In this document: positions 6,731-12,848 of the stretch, piece after piece | Layout of the letters: every line of letters starts with the position of its first letter | How positions within the stretch are numbered: the stretch's first letter is position 1 | Source: JAKVKY01 sp964293585 | Lineage (GTDB): Bacteria > Bacillota > Negativicutes > Acidaminococcales > Acidaminococcaceae | NCBI GenBank assembly: GCA_964293585.1 | Contig: CAXYYS010000038.1 | Coordinates: 1 to 19,470 of the forward strand | Length of the DNA: 19,470 nt | Reading direction: 5' to 3' | The notes under the pieces: generated by a model | Databases searched by the model: none | What the model saw: the letters and a program-made list of their open reading frames with translations, nothing else | Told to the model about the DNA's origin: nothing | Made by a program: the position numbers and the translations under genes

Positions 6731-7885
6731 TTATTTTCCCAGCCGGTATTTAAAATCCTCGTAGCCAAAATGTTTCAGCAGTTCGATTTTGCCATCGGCG
6801 TGAGCCAGGTAGATGTCCGGCAGGGGCATGCCGTTAAAAGTATTGTTTTTGCACATGGTGTAGAGGGCCATGTCGGCAAAAGCCAGCCGGTCGCCGATTT
6901 TTAAGGGCTGGTCAAAACTGTAGTCGCCGATCACGTCCCCGGCGAGACAAGTTTGGCTGCCCAGCCGGTAGGTGTAAGCTTTTTCTCCGGCCTTGCCGGC
7001 GTTAACCAGGGGCGGCTGGTAGGGCATCTCGATCACGTCCGGCATGTGGCAGGCGCCGCTGGCATCCAAAATGCACAACTGGACGTTGTTGTTGTGCGTC
7101 AGGTCCAGCACGGTGGTGGTCAGATAACCGGCGTTCAGGACTACGGCTTCGCCGGGTTCCAGGTATACCTGCAGACCGTAACGTGTTTTTAAATCTTTTA
7201 GGAGTTGTTCCAACAGCGGCACATTATAATCCTTATGGGTGATATAATGGCCGCCGCCGCAGTTGAGCCATTTTAGTCGTGGCAGTACGTCGCCAAATTT
7301 TTGGGTCACGGCTTGCAGGGTTTGGTCCAGAGCTTCCGCGCCCTGCTCGCACAGGGTGTGAAAATGCAGGCCGTCCAAAAGTCCCAGCAGTTCCGGCGTC
7401 ATCAGCGCGTCCCATTGGGCCCGGGTGGTGCCCAGACGGCTGCCGGGAGCGCAGGGGTCGTAGATGGCGTGGCTTTGGGTGCTGCATTCCGGGTTGATGC
7501 GCAGGCCGATTTGTTTGCCGGCCTTTTGGGCCGCCGGGCCGTACGTGGCCAGTTGGGTGGGACTGTTAAAGACGATATGGTCCGCGTACTTTAAAATTTC
7601 CTCAAAGTCCGCTTTTTTGTACGCGGCGCTGAAGACGTGACATTCCTTGCCGGGCATATGCTCCGCGCCCAGGCGCGCCTCAAAGAGACCGCTGGCTTCC
7701 GTGCCGGCCAGGAATTGTGCCAGCAGCGGATAGAGGTCGTAGGCGGAAAAAGCTTTTTGCGCCAGCAAAATCTTGCAGTCGGTATGGTCCTGGATAGTGT
7801 GCAGGATTTTGCCGTTGGCCACGAGCTGGGCTTCATCAATAATATACGCCGGCGTTGGCAGCGCCGTTAATTTTTGCAGGTCCAT
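6731..7885 (-). CDS. nspC: Carboxynorspermidine/carboxyspermidine decarboxylase
   Basis: 384 residues from ATG 7885; the frame is open further upstream, but that part lies inside the preceding gene. It is a PLP-dependent fold III decarboxylase (alanine racemase/ODC barrel type) that removes CO2 from carboxynorspermidine or carboxyspermidine, giving norspermidine or spermidine. Visible landmarks are PLP lysine Lys44 in LAQKAFS, the glycine loop CGGGH (209-213), the phosphate-binding EPGE (243-246), DASGACHMPD (274-283), the catalytic-loop Cys313 in CLAGD, and Tyr342 near the end. Length fits the family. It starts 2 nt after the stop of the dehydrogenase gene with only a weak ribosome site, so translation is probably coupled. 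It is the last gene of the two-gene operon. Which product is made cannot be read from the sequence. Confidence 0.93.
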   Translation of the reverse strand: MDLQKLTALPTPAYIIDEAQLVANGKILHTIQDHTDCKILLAQKAFSAYDLYPLLAQFLAGTEASGLFEARLGAEHMPGKECHVFSAAYKKADFEEILKYADHIVFNSPTQLATYGPAAQKAGKQIGLRINPECSTQSHAIYDPCAPGSRLGTTRAQWDALMTPELLGLLDGLHFHTLCEQGAEALDQTLQAVTQKFGDVLPRLKWLNCGGGHYITHKDYNVPLLEQLLKDLKTRYGLQVYLEPGEAVVLNAGYLTTTVLDLTHNNNVQLCILDASGACHMPDVIEMPYQPPLVNAGKAGEKAYTYRLGSQTCLAGDVIGDYSFDQPLKIGDRLAFADMALYTMCKNNTFNGMPLPDIYLAHADGKIELLKHFGYEDFKYRLGK

Positions 7886-7887
7886 GT

Positions 7888-9147
7888 TTAGTCTACCAGT
7901 ACCGGCGCATGGCTTTCGCTGCGGGGCAGGCCCCATTTATCCAGAGCGTCCAGGAACGGATCCGGGTCAAACTCTTCCAGGGTGTAAGCGCCCGGTTTGT
8001 TCCAGGTGCCGTTCAAGAGCAGCATGGCGCCGCACATGGCGGGAACGCCGGTGGTGTAAGATACGGCCTGGGAGCCAACTTCTTTGTAGCTGGCTTCGTG
8101 GTCGCACACATTATAAATGTAATAGGTCTTGGGTTTACCGTCCTTGGTTCCGGTAAAGATGCAGCCGATATTAGTTTTGCCTTTGGTGCGGGGACCCAGG
8201 CTGGCCGGATCGGGCAGCAAAGTTTTTAAGAACTGGATGGGCACGATCTTGTGGCCGTGAAAATCCACCGGACTGGTGGAGAGCATGCCGACATCTTTTA
8301 AGCAGTTCATGTGGTTGATATAGCTTTGGCCGAAAGTCATGAAGACCCGGACTTTTTTCAGGCCGGGAATATATTTGACGATGGATTCCACTTCTTCGTG
8401 GTGGATCAGGTACATATCCTTGACGCCCACGCCGTCAAAATCGTAGTCGCGTTTGACGCTCAGGGCGGGGATGGTGTGGAAGCTGCCGTTTTCCCAGTAG
8501 CTGGCCGGCGAAGAAACTTCCCGCAGGTTGATCTCGGGATTAAAGTTGGTGGCGAAAGGGTAACCGTGATCGCCGCCGTTGCAATCCAGGATGTCGATGG
8601 TGTCGATGGTATCGAATTCGTGTTTGGCGGCGTACGCGCAGTAAGCCTGGGACACACCCGGGTCAAAGCCGCAGCCTAAAAGAGCCGTCTTGCCAATCTT
8701 GGCAAACTTTTCCTGATAGGCCCACTGCCAGGAATAATCAAAATAGGCCACGAAACCTTTTTCCTGACAACGTTTTTCGTAAATGGCGCGCCAGGTAGGA
8801 TCGTCCGTGTTTTCCGGCTCGTAGCTGGCCGTATCCAGGTAGTGCACGCCGCATTCCAGACAGGCATCCATGATGACCAGGTTCTGATACGGCAGGCCCA
8901 AATTTAAAACAATATCCGGCCGGAACTCTTTGATCAGAGCTACGACTTCGTCCAAATGATCCGCGTCCACATACGCGCTGGTCACGCGTGTCTTAGTGGT
9001 GGGCGCAAGTGCTGCTGCCAGCTGGTCACATTTGGACTTGGTATGGCTGGCGATACAAAGATCGGTAAAAATTTCACTGTTCTGGCAACATTTGTGCGCG
9101 GCCACCTGGCCCACGCCTCCGCAGCCAATAATTAAAGCTCTGCTCAT
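7888..9147 (-). CDS. Carboxynorspermidine/carboxyspermidine dehydrogenase
   Basis: 419 residues, start ATG 9147 behind a GGGGGAAGG ribosome site. It belongs to the saccharopine dehydrogenase family. The N-terminal Rossmann motif GCGGVG is at residues 8-13. GLPYQNLVIMDACLECGVHYLDTA and the LLGCGFDPGVSQAYCAYAAKH segment follow, both characteristic of carboxynorspermidine synthases. The enzyme condenses aspartate beta-semialdehyde with diaminopropane or putrescine and reduces the Schiff base with NADPH, giving the substrate of the downstream decarboxylase. The 2-nt gap to nspC makes a two-step pathway operon, the alternative spermidine route common in gut Firmicutes. A strong promoter at 9254-9282 and a terminator-like hairpin at 9173-9208 precede it, suggesting control by transcription attenuation. 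Confidence 0.92.
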   Translation of the reverse strand: MSRALIIGCGGVGQVAAHKCCQNSEIFTDLCIASHTKSKCDQLAAALAPTTKTRVTSAYVDADHLDEVVALIKEFRPDIVLNLGLPYQNLVIMDACLECGVHYLDTASYEPENTDDPTWRAIYEKRCQEKGFVAYFDYSWQWAYQEKFAKIGKTALLGCGFDPGVSQAYCAYAAKHEFDTIDTIDILDCNGGDHGYPFATNFNPEINLREVSSPASYWENGSFHTIPALSVKRDYDFDGVGVKDMYLIHHEEVESIVKYIPGLKKVRVFMTFGQSYINHMNCLKDVGMLSTSPVDFHGHKIVPIQFLKTLLPDPASLGPRTKGKTNIGCIFTGTKDGKPKTYYIYNVCDHEASYKEVGSQAVSYTTGVPAMCGAMLLLNGTWNKPGAYTLEEFDPDPFLDALDKWGLPRSESHAPVLVD

Positions 9148-9172
9148 GGAAGCCTTCCCCCTTTTTCAGTTT

Positions 9173-9208
9173 AAAAAAAGCACAAACGTCTCCTTAAGAA
9201 CGCTTGTG
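9173..9208 (-). promoter_or_regulatory. Terminator-like hairpin in the polyamine operon leader
   Basis: On the minus strand CACAAGCG (9208-9201) pairs with CGTTTGTG (9188-9181), 8 pairs including one G-U. The loop is 12 nt and CTTTTTTT (9180-9173) follows. It has the form of an intrinsic terminator and lies between the operon promoter and its first start codon. The loop contains AAGGAG (9195-9190), followed 6 nt later by GTG and a five-codon open frame ending at TGA. Confidence 0.7.
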
Positions 9209-9253
9209 TTTTTCTCTAAGTTTTGTAATTTTTTGCTAGGCTTAGCGACTTGA

Positions 9254-9282
9254 ATTCTACCATAATCGTAGCCTTTCGTCAA
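9254..9282 (-). promoter_or_regulatory. Promoter of the carboxynorspermidine operon
   Basis: On the minus strand TTGACG (9282-9277) and TAGAAT (9259-9254) are separated by 17 bp. Transcription should start near 9247, giving a leader of about 100 nt that includes the hairpin at 9173-9208. Confidence 0.8.
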
Positions 9283-9854
9283 TCAGTGCCGGCGACGATT
9301 TCTAAAATATTTTGGCGGCGAAATTTTACGTGCGGTCACGTAAATAAAAGCAAGCGCGTAATAATTTTTAAGCGCGGCTGTGGGAAAAACCGGATTTAAG
9401 CGCTTTGCGCGTATTAAATATTTAAATAGGCATTCCCAAAGATTAAAAAGTGCTGCCAAGCCAGTGCCAGAGCGGTTTTCCAAGACATATCGTTTAATGG
9501 CGATTAGAGGCCCGTAGAGAGGGGGTAAACTGCCTTAAGGTCCGCTGGCCTTAAGGACACCCTAAAAGTGCAAATTTAACGAGGTTTTAAAACCAGTGCC
9601 AGACTGGCTTACAGCGATTTTTTCGATTTTGCGCGTTTAAATATGGCGACCCTAATTTGGCAAAAGACAAATTTACCGATATTCAGTAATATTTGGCTAT
9701 ATTTAGCCATATTTAACAATAAACATGCGTTCCTACAGGGAACCCTGTGTTTAAGAAGAGTAAAGTCTGGTTTAGGACCCAAGTCCGGCGGCAAAAATAG
9801 CGCATTTTGAGGGTGCCGGGGGAGGGGTCTGCGTATCCGTACAGGGGGTATTTT
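9283..9854. other. Gene-free region with several inverted repeats
   Basis: No convincing coding frame lies here. The two short minus-strand open frames (near 9283-9483 and 9609-9794) have no ribosome site or recognisable protein. Structure seen: CCTTAAGG twice (9533-9540 and 9549-9556), able to form a hairpin with CC/GG inside; ACAGGG-AA-CCCTGT (9735-9748); TGGCTA/TAGCCA (9694-9709); the near-repeat CCAGTGCCAGA (at about 9461 and 9593), with a shorter relative CAGTGCCGG near 9284; and TTTGCGCG followed by TTAAATAT twice (about 9404 and 9628). It may be decayed DNA or hold an uncharacterised RNA. Confidence 0.5.
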
Positions 9855-9884
9855 TTGCCCCGTTTACATTTTTTATGCTATAAT
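9855..9884 (+). promoter_or_regulatory. Promoter of the ROK kinase gene
   Basis: TATAAT (9879-9884) is perfect; TTGCCC (9855-9860) lies 18 bp upstream. The start codon follows about 26 nt after the expected transcription start. A short inverted repeat, GGGG/CCCC, covers 9844-9861 and overlaps the -35. Confidence 0.65.
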
Positions 9885-9916
9885 AGTAAAAATATATACG
9901 GGAGGCAGGGCTTGTC

Positions 9917-10876
9917 ATGGCAAATTATATCGGCATCGATATTGGCGGTACAGCCATCAAATATGGCCTGATCACCGGCGGCGGTGAATTTTTGCACCGG
10001 GGCAGCGTGCCTACGGAAGTTGTGACCAAAGGTGTGCCACAGTTTTTGGAAAAACTGGTGGCTATCGTAAAAGGTTACCAGCAGGGACGGGACAAGGCGG
10101 TAGAAGAACTGCGCACGTCGCCTGCGAATCCCGAAGTACTGGCCTGGGCCGAACCGCTTAAGGGTGTGGGCATAGCTACGGCCGGGGTCGTGGACCCGGA
10201 GACGGGAAAAATTTTATTTGCGTCCGCGTCTTTTCCCGGTTATGAAGGCACAAATTTAAAAAAAATAATTGAGCAGCGCTGTCTTTTTCCCTGCACCGTG
10301 GAAAATGATGTGAACGCGGCGGCCCTGGGAGAATTTTGGCAGGGGGCAGGCCGGGGCGCCCGTTCTTTATTTTGTATCACGGTGGGCACCGGTATCGGCG
10401 GCGCTCTGATCCTGGACGGGAAATTAGTGCGGGGCGCAACATACAGCGCCGGCGAAATTGGTTACACCAAGATTGGCGAACCTGGAACTTTGGAAAGTCT
10501 GGCGGCCACCTCGGCGCTGATCCGGGAAGTGGCGGCGGCCAAAAATTTGGACCCGCAAGAGTTGGACGGGCAAAAGATTTTTGCCTGGGCCCAGGACGGG
10601 GACGAAATTGCCACGGCCGCCCTGGATAAAATGATTGCGCGGCTGGCGGCGGGAATTGCCAACGTCTGCTACATCGTTAATCCGGAACTGATTATTTTGG
10701 GTGGCGGCATCATGGCCCAGACCAAATACATTGGCCCGCGGCTGGATGCGGAACTGAAAAAGGCGTTGCTGCCGCTAATTTACAAAGGCACCCAGGGCGT
10801 GTTCGCCAAGCTGGGGAACGATGCCGGCATGGCCGGAGCTGTGTACAATTTTTTGCAGCGTAATAAAGGCAAATAA
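9917..10876 (+). CDS. ROK-family sugar kinase (glucokinase-like)
   Basis: 319 residues, ATG 9917 preceded by GGGAGG (9899-9904). It carries the N-terminal ATP/phosphate motif IGIDIGGT (5-12), a second glycine-rich GVGIATAGVVD (83-93), ENDVNAAALGE (129-139) with the expected catalytic Asp131, and the adenosine motif VGTGIGGA (156-163). The usual ROK zinc site (CxCGxxGCxE) is absent: the corresponding stretch reads GEIGYTKIGEPGTLES (179-194) without a cysteine. About 25 extra residues (53-80) lie between the first two motifs. The likely activity is phosphorylation of glucose or an N-acyl hexosamine by ATP, but the substrate is not readable. It stands alone with its own promoter and a large terminator-like structure downstream, so context gives no substrate clue. 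Confidence 0.88.
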   Translation: MANYIGIDIGGTAIKYGLITGGGEFLHRGSVPTEVVTKGVPQFLEKLVAIVKGYQQGRDKAVEELRTSPANPEVLAWAEPLKGVGIATAGVVDPETGKILFASASFPGYEGTNLKKIIEQRCLFPCTVENDVNAAALGEFWQGAGRGARSLFCITVGTGIGGALILDGKLVRGATYSAGEIGYTKIGEPGTLESLAATSALIREVAAAKNLDPQELDGQKIFAWAQDGDEIATAALDKMIARLAAGIANVCYIVNPELIILGGGIMAQTKYIGPRLDAELKKALLPLIYKGTQGVFAKLGNDAGMAGAVYNFLQRNKGK

Positions 10877-10910
10877 TTTTTGGCAGCCTGCTTTGTTGTT
10901 TGGAAATATA

Positions 10911-11035
10911 AAAAAATAAAGACCACCTGCTACTAAGCGGGGCATCTATACCGCAGCGGTCGGAACGGTGTTAGCCGTTCCGGTAACCGCAAGGGGAGTT
11001 GCCCGTAGCGTGTAGCAGGTGGGCTTTTATTTTAC
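10911..11035. terminator. Large nested hairpin / bidirectional terminator
   Basis: The outer stem CCACCTGCTAC (10923-10933) pairs perfectly with GTAGCAGGTGG (11012-11022). Inside it are GGGCA (10940-10944) with TGCCC (11000-11004), GCGGT (10956-10960) with ACCGC (10986-10990), and a tip CGGAACGG (10961-10968) with CCGTTCCG (10975-10982) around a 6-nt loop. The plus side ends GCTTTTATTTT; on the minus side GTCTTTATTTTTTTATA follows. It separates the convergent ROK kinase and rubrerythrin genes and could terminate both. About 100 nt of ordered structure is far more than termination needs, so it may be an RNA in its own right or a mobile palindrome. Confidence 0.75.
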
Positions 11036-11062
11036 TTAGATTGCAAATACCGGTGCTAAAAA

Positions 11063-11608
11063 TTATTTGCCGAAATATCTCTTCAGTAAAGCGGCGAAAG
11101 CTCTGCCATGGCGGGCTTCGTCCTTAGCCATCTCGTGTACGGTGTCATGGATAGCGTCCAGGTTTTGAGCCTTAGCGCGCTTAGCCAGATCAAACTTGCC
11201 GGCGGTGGCGCCGTTCTCGGCTTCCACACGCATCTCCAGGTTCTTCTTGGTGCTGTCGGTTACAACTTCGCCCAACAGTTCTGCAAACTTGGAAGCATGT
11301 TCTGCTTCTTCCAAAGCTGCCTGATGGTAGTACATACCAACTTCGGGATAGCCTTCGCGGATAGCTTGGCGGCTCATAGCCAGGTACATGCCGACTTCGC
11401 AGCACTCGCCGTTGAAGTTAGCCAGTAAATCTTTCTTAATATCTTCCGGGGCATCCTTGGCGATACCAACTACATGCTCGCAAGCCCAGGTCATCTCACC
11501 GGCTTGTTCCTTAAACTTGGAAGCGGGAGCACCGCATTGGGGGCATTTTGCAGGAGGTTCTGCTCCTTCATAAACGTAACCGCATACTTGACAAACCCAT
11601 TTCTTCAT
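11063..11608 (-). CDS. Reverse rubrerythrin
   Basis: 181 residues from ATG 11608, with GGAGGA 7 nt upstream; the ATG at 11623 has its ribosome site displaced. The rubredoxin domain comes first: Cys6, Cys9, Cys22 and Cys25 bind one iron (CQVCG and CPQCG). The four-helix diiron domain follows, with NFNGECCEVGMYLAMS, EEAEHASKF, a middle EMRVEAENG and KDEARHGRAF supplying the Glu and ExxH ligands. This domain order defines reverse rubrerythrins of anaerobes, which reduce hydrogen peroxide (and, with partners, oxygen) using NAD(P)H-derived electrons. The protein should be cytosolic. It is monocistronic, with a good promoter at 11681-11709 and a palindrome against the -35 that could be a peroxide-responsive operator. 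Confidence 0.93.
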   Translation of the reverse strand: MKKWVCQVCGYVYEGAEPPAKCPQCGAPASKFKEQAGEMTWACEHVVGIAKDAPEDIKKDLLANFNGECCEVGMYLAMSRQAIREGYPEVGMYYHQAALEEAEHASKFAELLGEVVTDSTKKNLEMRVEAENGATAGKFDLAKRAKAQNLDAIHDTVHEMAKDEARHGRAFAALLKRYFGK

Positions 11609-11680
11609 AGTAAATTCCTCCATTCAAATTTTAATTTTAACCGCTCTCTAGGGACGGTTTATTATGTTCTTGACATGCTT

Positions 11681-11709
11681 ATCTTAACATACATCAAAAA
11701 CTAAGTCAA
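11681..11709 (-). promoter_or_regulatory. Rubrerythrin promoter
   Basis: On the minus strand TTGACT (11709-11704) and TAAGAT (11686-11681) are separated by 17 bp. The leader to ATG 11608 is about 66 nt and contains a short AACCG/CGGTT hairpin. Confidence 0.8.
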
Positions 11710-11720
11710 GAATAATTCTT
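11708..11720. promoter_or_regulatory. Palindromic operator candidate upstream of rubrerythrin
   Basis: AAGAATAATTCTT is a perfect 13-bp palindrome about a central A that overlaps the edge of the -35 box. It resembles the TTATAATNATTATAA box of PerR-type Fur regulators only in part (9 of 14 fixed positions by eye). PerR control of reverse rubrerythrin is known in clostridia, which makes it worth testing. Confidence 0.4.
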
Positions 11721-11805
11721 AATTAAACTTTTTAGGAATAACAGCGGATTGATGCGGTTGGTGGGAATTGTTACGCAAAAGTTTACAAGTATTTTACAAG
11801 CTTTT

Positions 11806-12414
11806 TTAGAACTTCAGGGTTAAGCCGACGTTAATGCCGTGTGCTTTTACGTCACCGCCTTGTTCGATATCTTTGAAGCGGTTGTCAAAGTAGCTGACGT
11901 TCAAGTCCAGGTTGTTCACCAGCGCTTTAGATAAACCCACTTCCCAGGAGTTCATCTTGCTGCCCACGCCGATATTGCCATAGACCGTGGCGAAAAGCGG
12001 AATGTCGTAGGCGGCCTGGAGGCCGATCTGGCCGGAATTTTGCGTTTCGTTGCTGCCATCCGCGTTAGTGCGGGCATTCACCAGACCGCCGTACACGGAA
12101 ACGCCGGGCAGAGCCTTGTAATACAAATTAACCTGCTGGGCGGTAACCTTGGGGTCGCTATCGGATTTAAACTGGTTGTACTTGTAGCCGACGGCCATCT
12201 TGTTGCCGATGCCCACGGTGGCGCCGCCGTAGACGCTGCCTTTTTTTCCGTCGTTGCCGTGCTCGGTAAAGTTCAGGCTGGTAGGATTGCTGTAGCCTAA
12301 ATCGATGGCTACATGGCCGGCGCTGTAATCTTTGAGCGGGCTGGCCTGAGCTACCATGGCGCTGCCCAGGATGGCGGCGGTGGTCATGATGGTGATCAGT
12401 GCAAATTTACGCAT
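11806..12414 (-). CDS. Outer-membrane beta-barrel protein, unknown class
   Basis: 202 residues, with ATG 12414 behind GGAGGAAG. A Sec signal peptide (residues 1-24, cleavage expected after AQA) is followed by a mature part of alternating polar and hydrophobic strands: HVAIDLGY, VYGGATVGI, MAVGYKYNQF, QVNLYYKAL, SVYGGLVNA, QIGLQAAYD, TVYGNIGVGS, SWEVGLSKAL, DLNVSYFDNRF and HGINVGLTLKF. The last residue is Phe, as in substrates of the BAM machinery. About 8-10 strands suggest a small barrel like OmpW or OmpX rather than a trimeric porin. It points to an outer membrane in the host. The gene is single, with an extended -10 promoter and a 5' leader hairpin. No clear terminator was found in the roughly 85 bp between its stop and the rubrerythrin promoter region. 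Confidence 0.75.
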   Translation of the reverse strand: MRKFALITIMTTAAILGSAMVAQASPLKDYSAGHVAIDLGYSNPTSLNFTEHGNDGKKGSVYGGATVGIGNKMAVGYKYNQFKSDSDPKVTAQQVNLYYKALPGVSVYGGLVNARTNADGSNETQNSGQIGLQAAYDIPLFATVYGNIGVGSKMNSWEVGLSKALVNNLDLNVSYFDNRFKDIEQGGDVKAHGINVGLTLKF

Positions 12415-12452
12415 GTTCTTCCTCCTCGTTCCTTTTTTAAATTTATAACCGG

Positions 12453-12509
12453 GGGCGCCGGTAAATTTTTTTGGTATGAATGCCGGCGCCTGTTATTTTT
12501 ATTGTAGCA
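12453..12509 (-). promoter_or_regulatory. Extended -10 promoter and 5' leader hairpin of the barrel protein gene
   Basis: On the minus strand TGC-TACAAT (12509-12501) is an extended -10 element; I see no good -35 at 16-18 bp. Just after the expected start lies GGCGCCGG (12490-12483), pairing with CCGGCGCC (12461-12454) around a 21-nt A-rich loop. A hairpin at the extreme 5' end could stabilise the mRNA, as known for ompA. Confidence 0.5.
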
Positions 12510-12552
12510 CAAGCCGCGGCATTAGGTGTGACAATTTTATGAAAAGTTAGGA

Positions 12553-12595
12553 CGGCCGGTTAGCGGCGTACAATTTCCGGCCGCTGTTTTTAATT
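12553..12595. other. Mutually exclusive hairpins in the 12415-12848 intergenic region
   Basis: CGGCCGG (12553-12559) can pair with CCGGCCG (12577-12583). Alternatively AGCGGC (12562-12567) can pair with GCCGCT (12580-12585), followed on the plus strand by GTTTTTAATTT in terminator style. No plus-strand gene ends here, so it may block antisense reading from the beta-barrel gene region or be an operator region. Confidence 0.4.
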
Positions 12596-12627
12596 TGTAA
12601 CTTTTTGTGAACACCCCCGGCGGCGGC

Positions 12628-12656
12628 TTGCTTATTTTGGCAAAAAAGAGGATAAT
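12628..12656 (+). promoter_or_regulatory. Promoter of the envelope operon
   Basis: TTGCTT (12628-12633) and GATAAT (12651-12656) are separated by 17 bp. Transcription should start near 12663, leaving a leader of about 185 nt before the flippase ATG. It is the only promoter I see for the six genes to the window end. Confidence 0.65.
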
Positions 12657-12662
12657 TAAACT

Positions 12663-12848
12663 GAATTTATCTGCGCTTTTAGATGTAGGAATTGGTGACG
12701 CCGGACCAAAGAGCTAAAAAGATGTGTTCCGGGCGGCAGCCACAGGCCATCCGGGTGACCCGGCAGTCAGGCGCACGAAAAAGTTACAGTGTCGCAACAG
12801 AAAAAACATATTTAAACGATATCTTAAGATTGGACGGTAAGGGTAGAC
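12663..12848 (+). promoter_or_regulatory. Structured 5' leader, possible riboswitch of unknown class
   Basis: Pairings seen: CGCC (12699-12702) with GGCG (12770-12773), extended by GT/AC outside; CCGGG (12751-12755) with CCCGG (12759-12763) around TGA; GCC-ACA-GGC (12739-12747). A second CCGGG at 12729-12733 competes for the same CCCGG, so two folds are possible. An A-rich tail (12776-12815) leads to the ribosome site TAAGGGT before ATG 12849. I compared it from memory with c-di-GMP-I and -II, c-di-AMP, cobalamin, TPP, SAM, ZTP, fluoride, guanidine and Moco consensus features and found no match. Confidence 0.45.

Noticed and set aside
7301..7594. Plus-strand open frames opposite nspC and the dehydrogenase (also 7773-8229 and 8311-8679)
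   Set aside because: Both minus-strand genes are clear enzymes with complete motifs; the opposing frames have no ribosome site or recognisable domain.
9283..9794. Two short minus-strand open frames (66 and 61 codons) upstream of the ROK gene
   Set aside because: They have no Shine-Dalgarno site and no protein-like composition, and the first overlaps the polyamine operon promoter region.
10923..11022. SRP RNA, twister or twister-sister ribozyme
   Set aside because: The SRP GGUCAGG/GGAAGCAGC core is missing. A CCGCAAGG stretch recalls twister-sister, but the remaining conserved segments are not there.
12663..12848. Identity as a c-di-GMP, c-di-AMP, cobalamin or guanidine riboswitch
   Set aside because: The conserved cores I remember for these classes are not present, so I left the class open.
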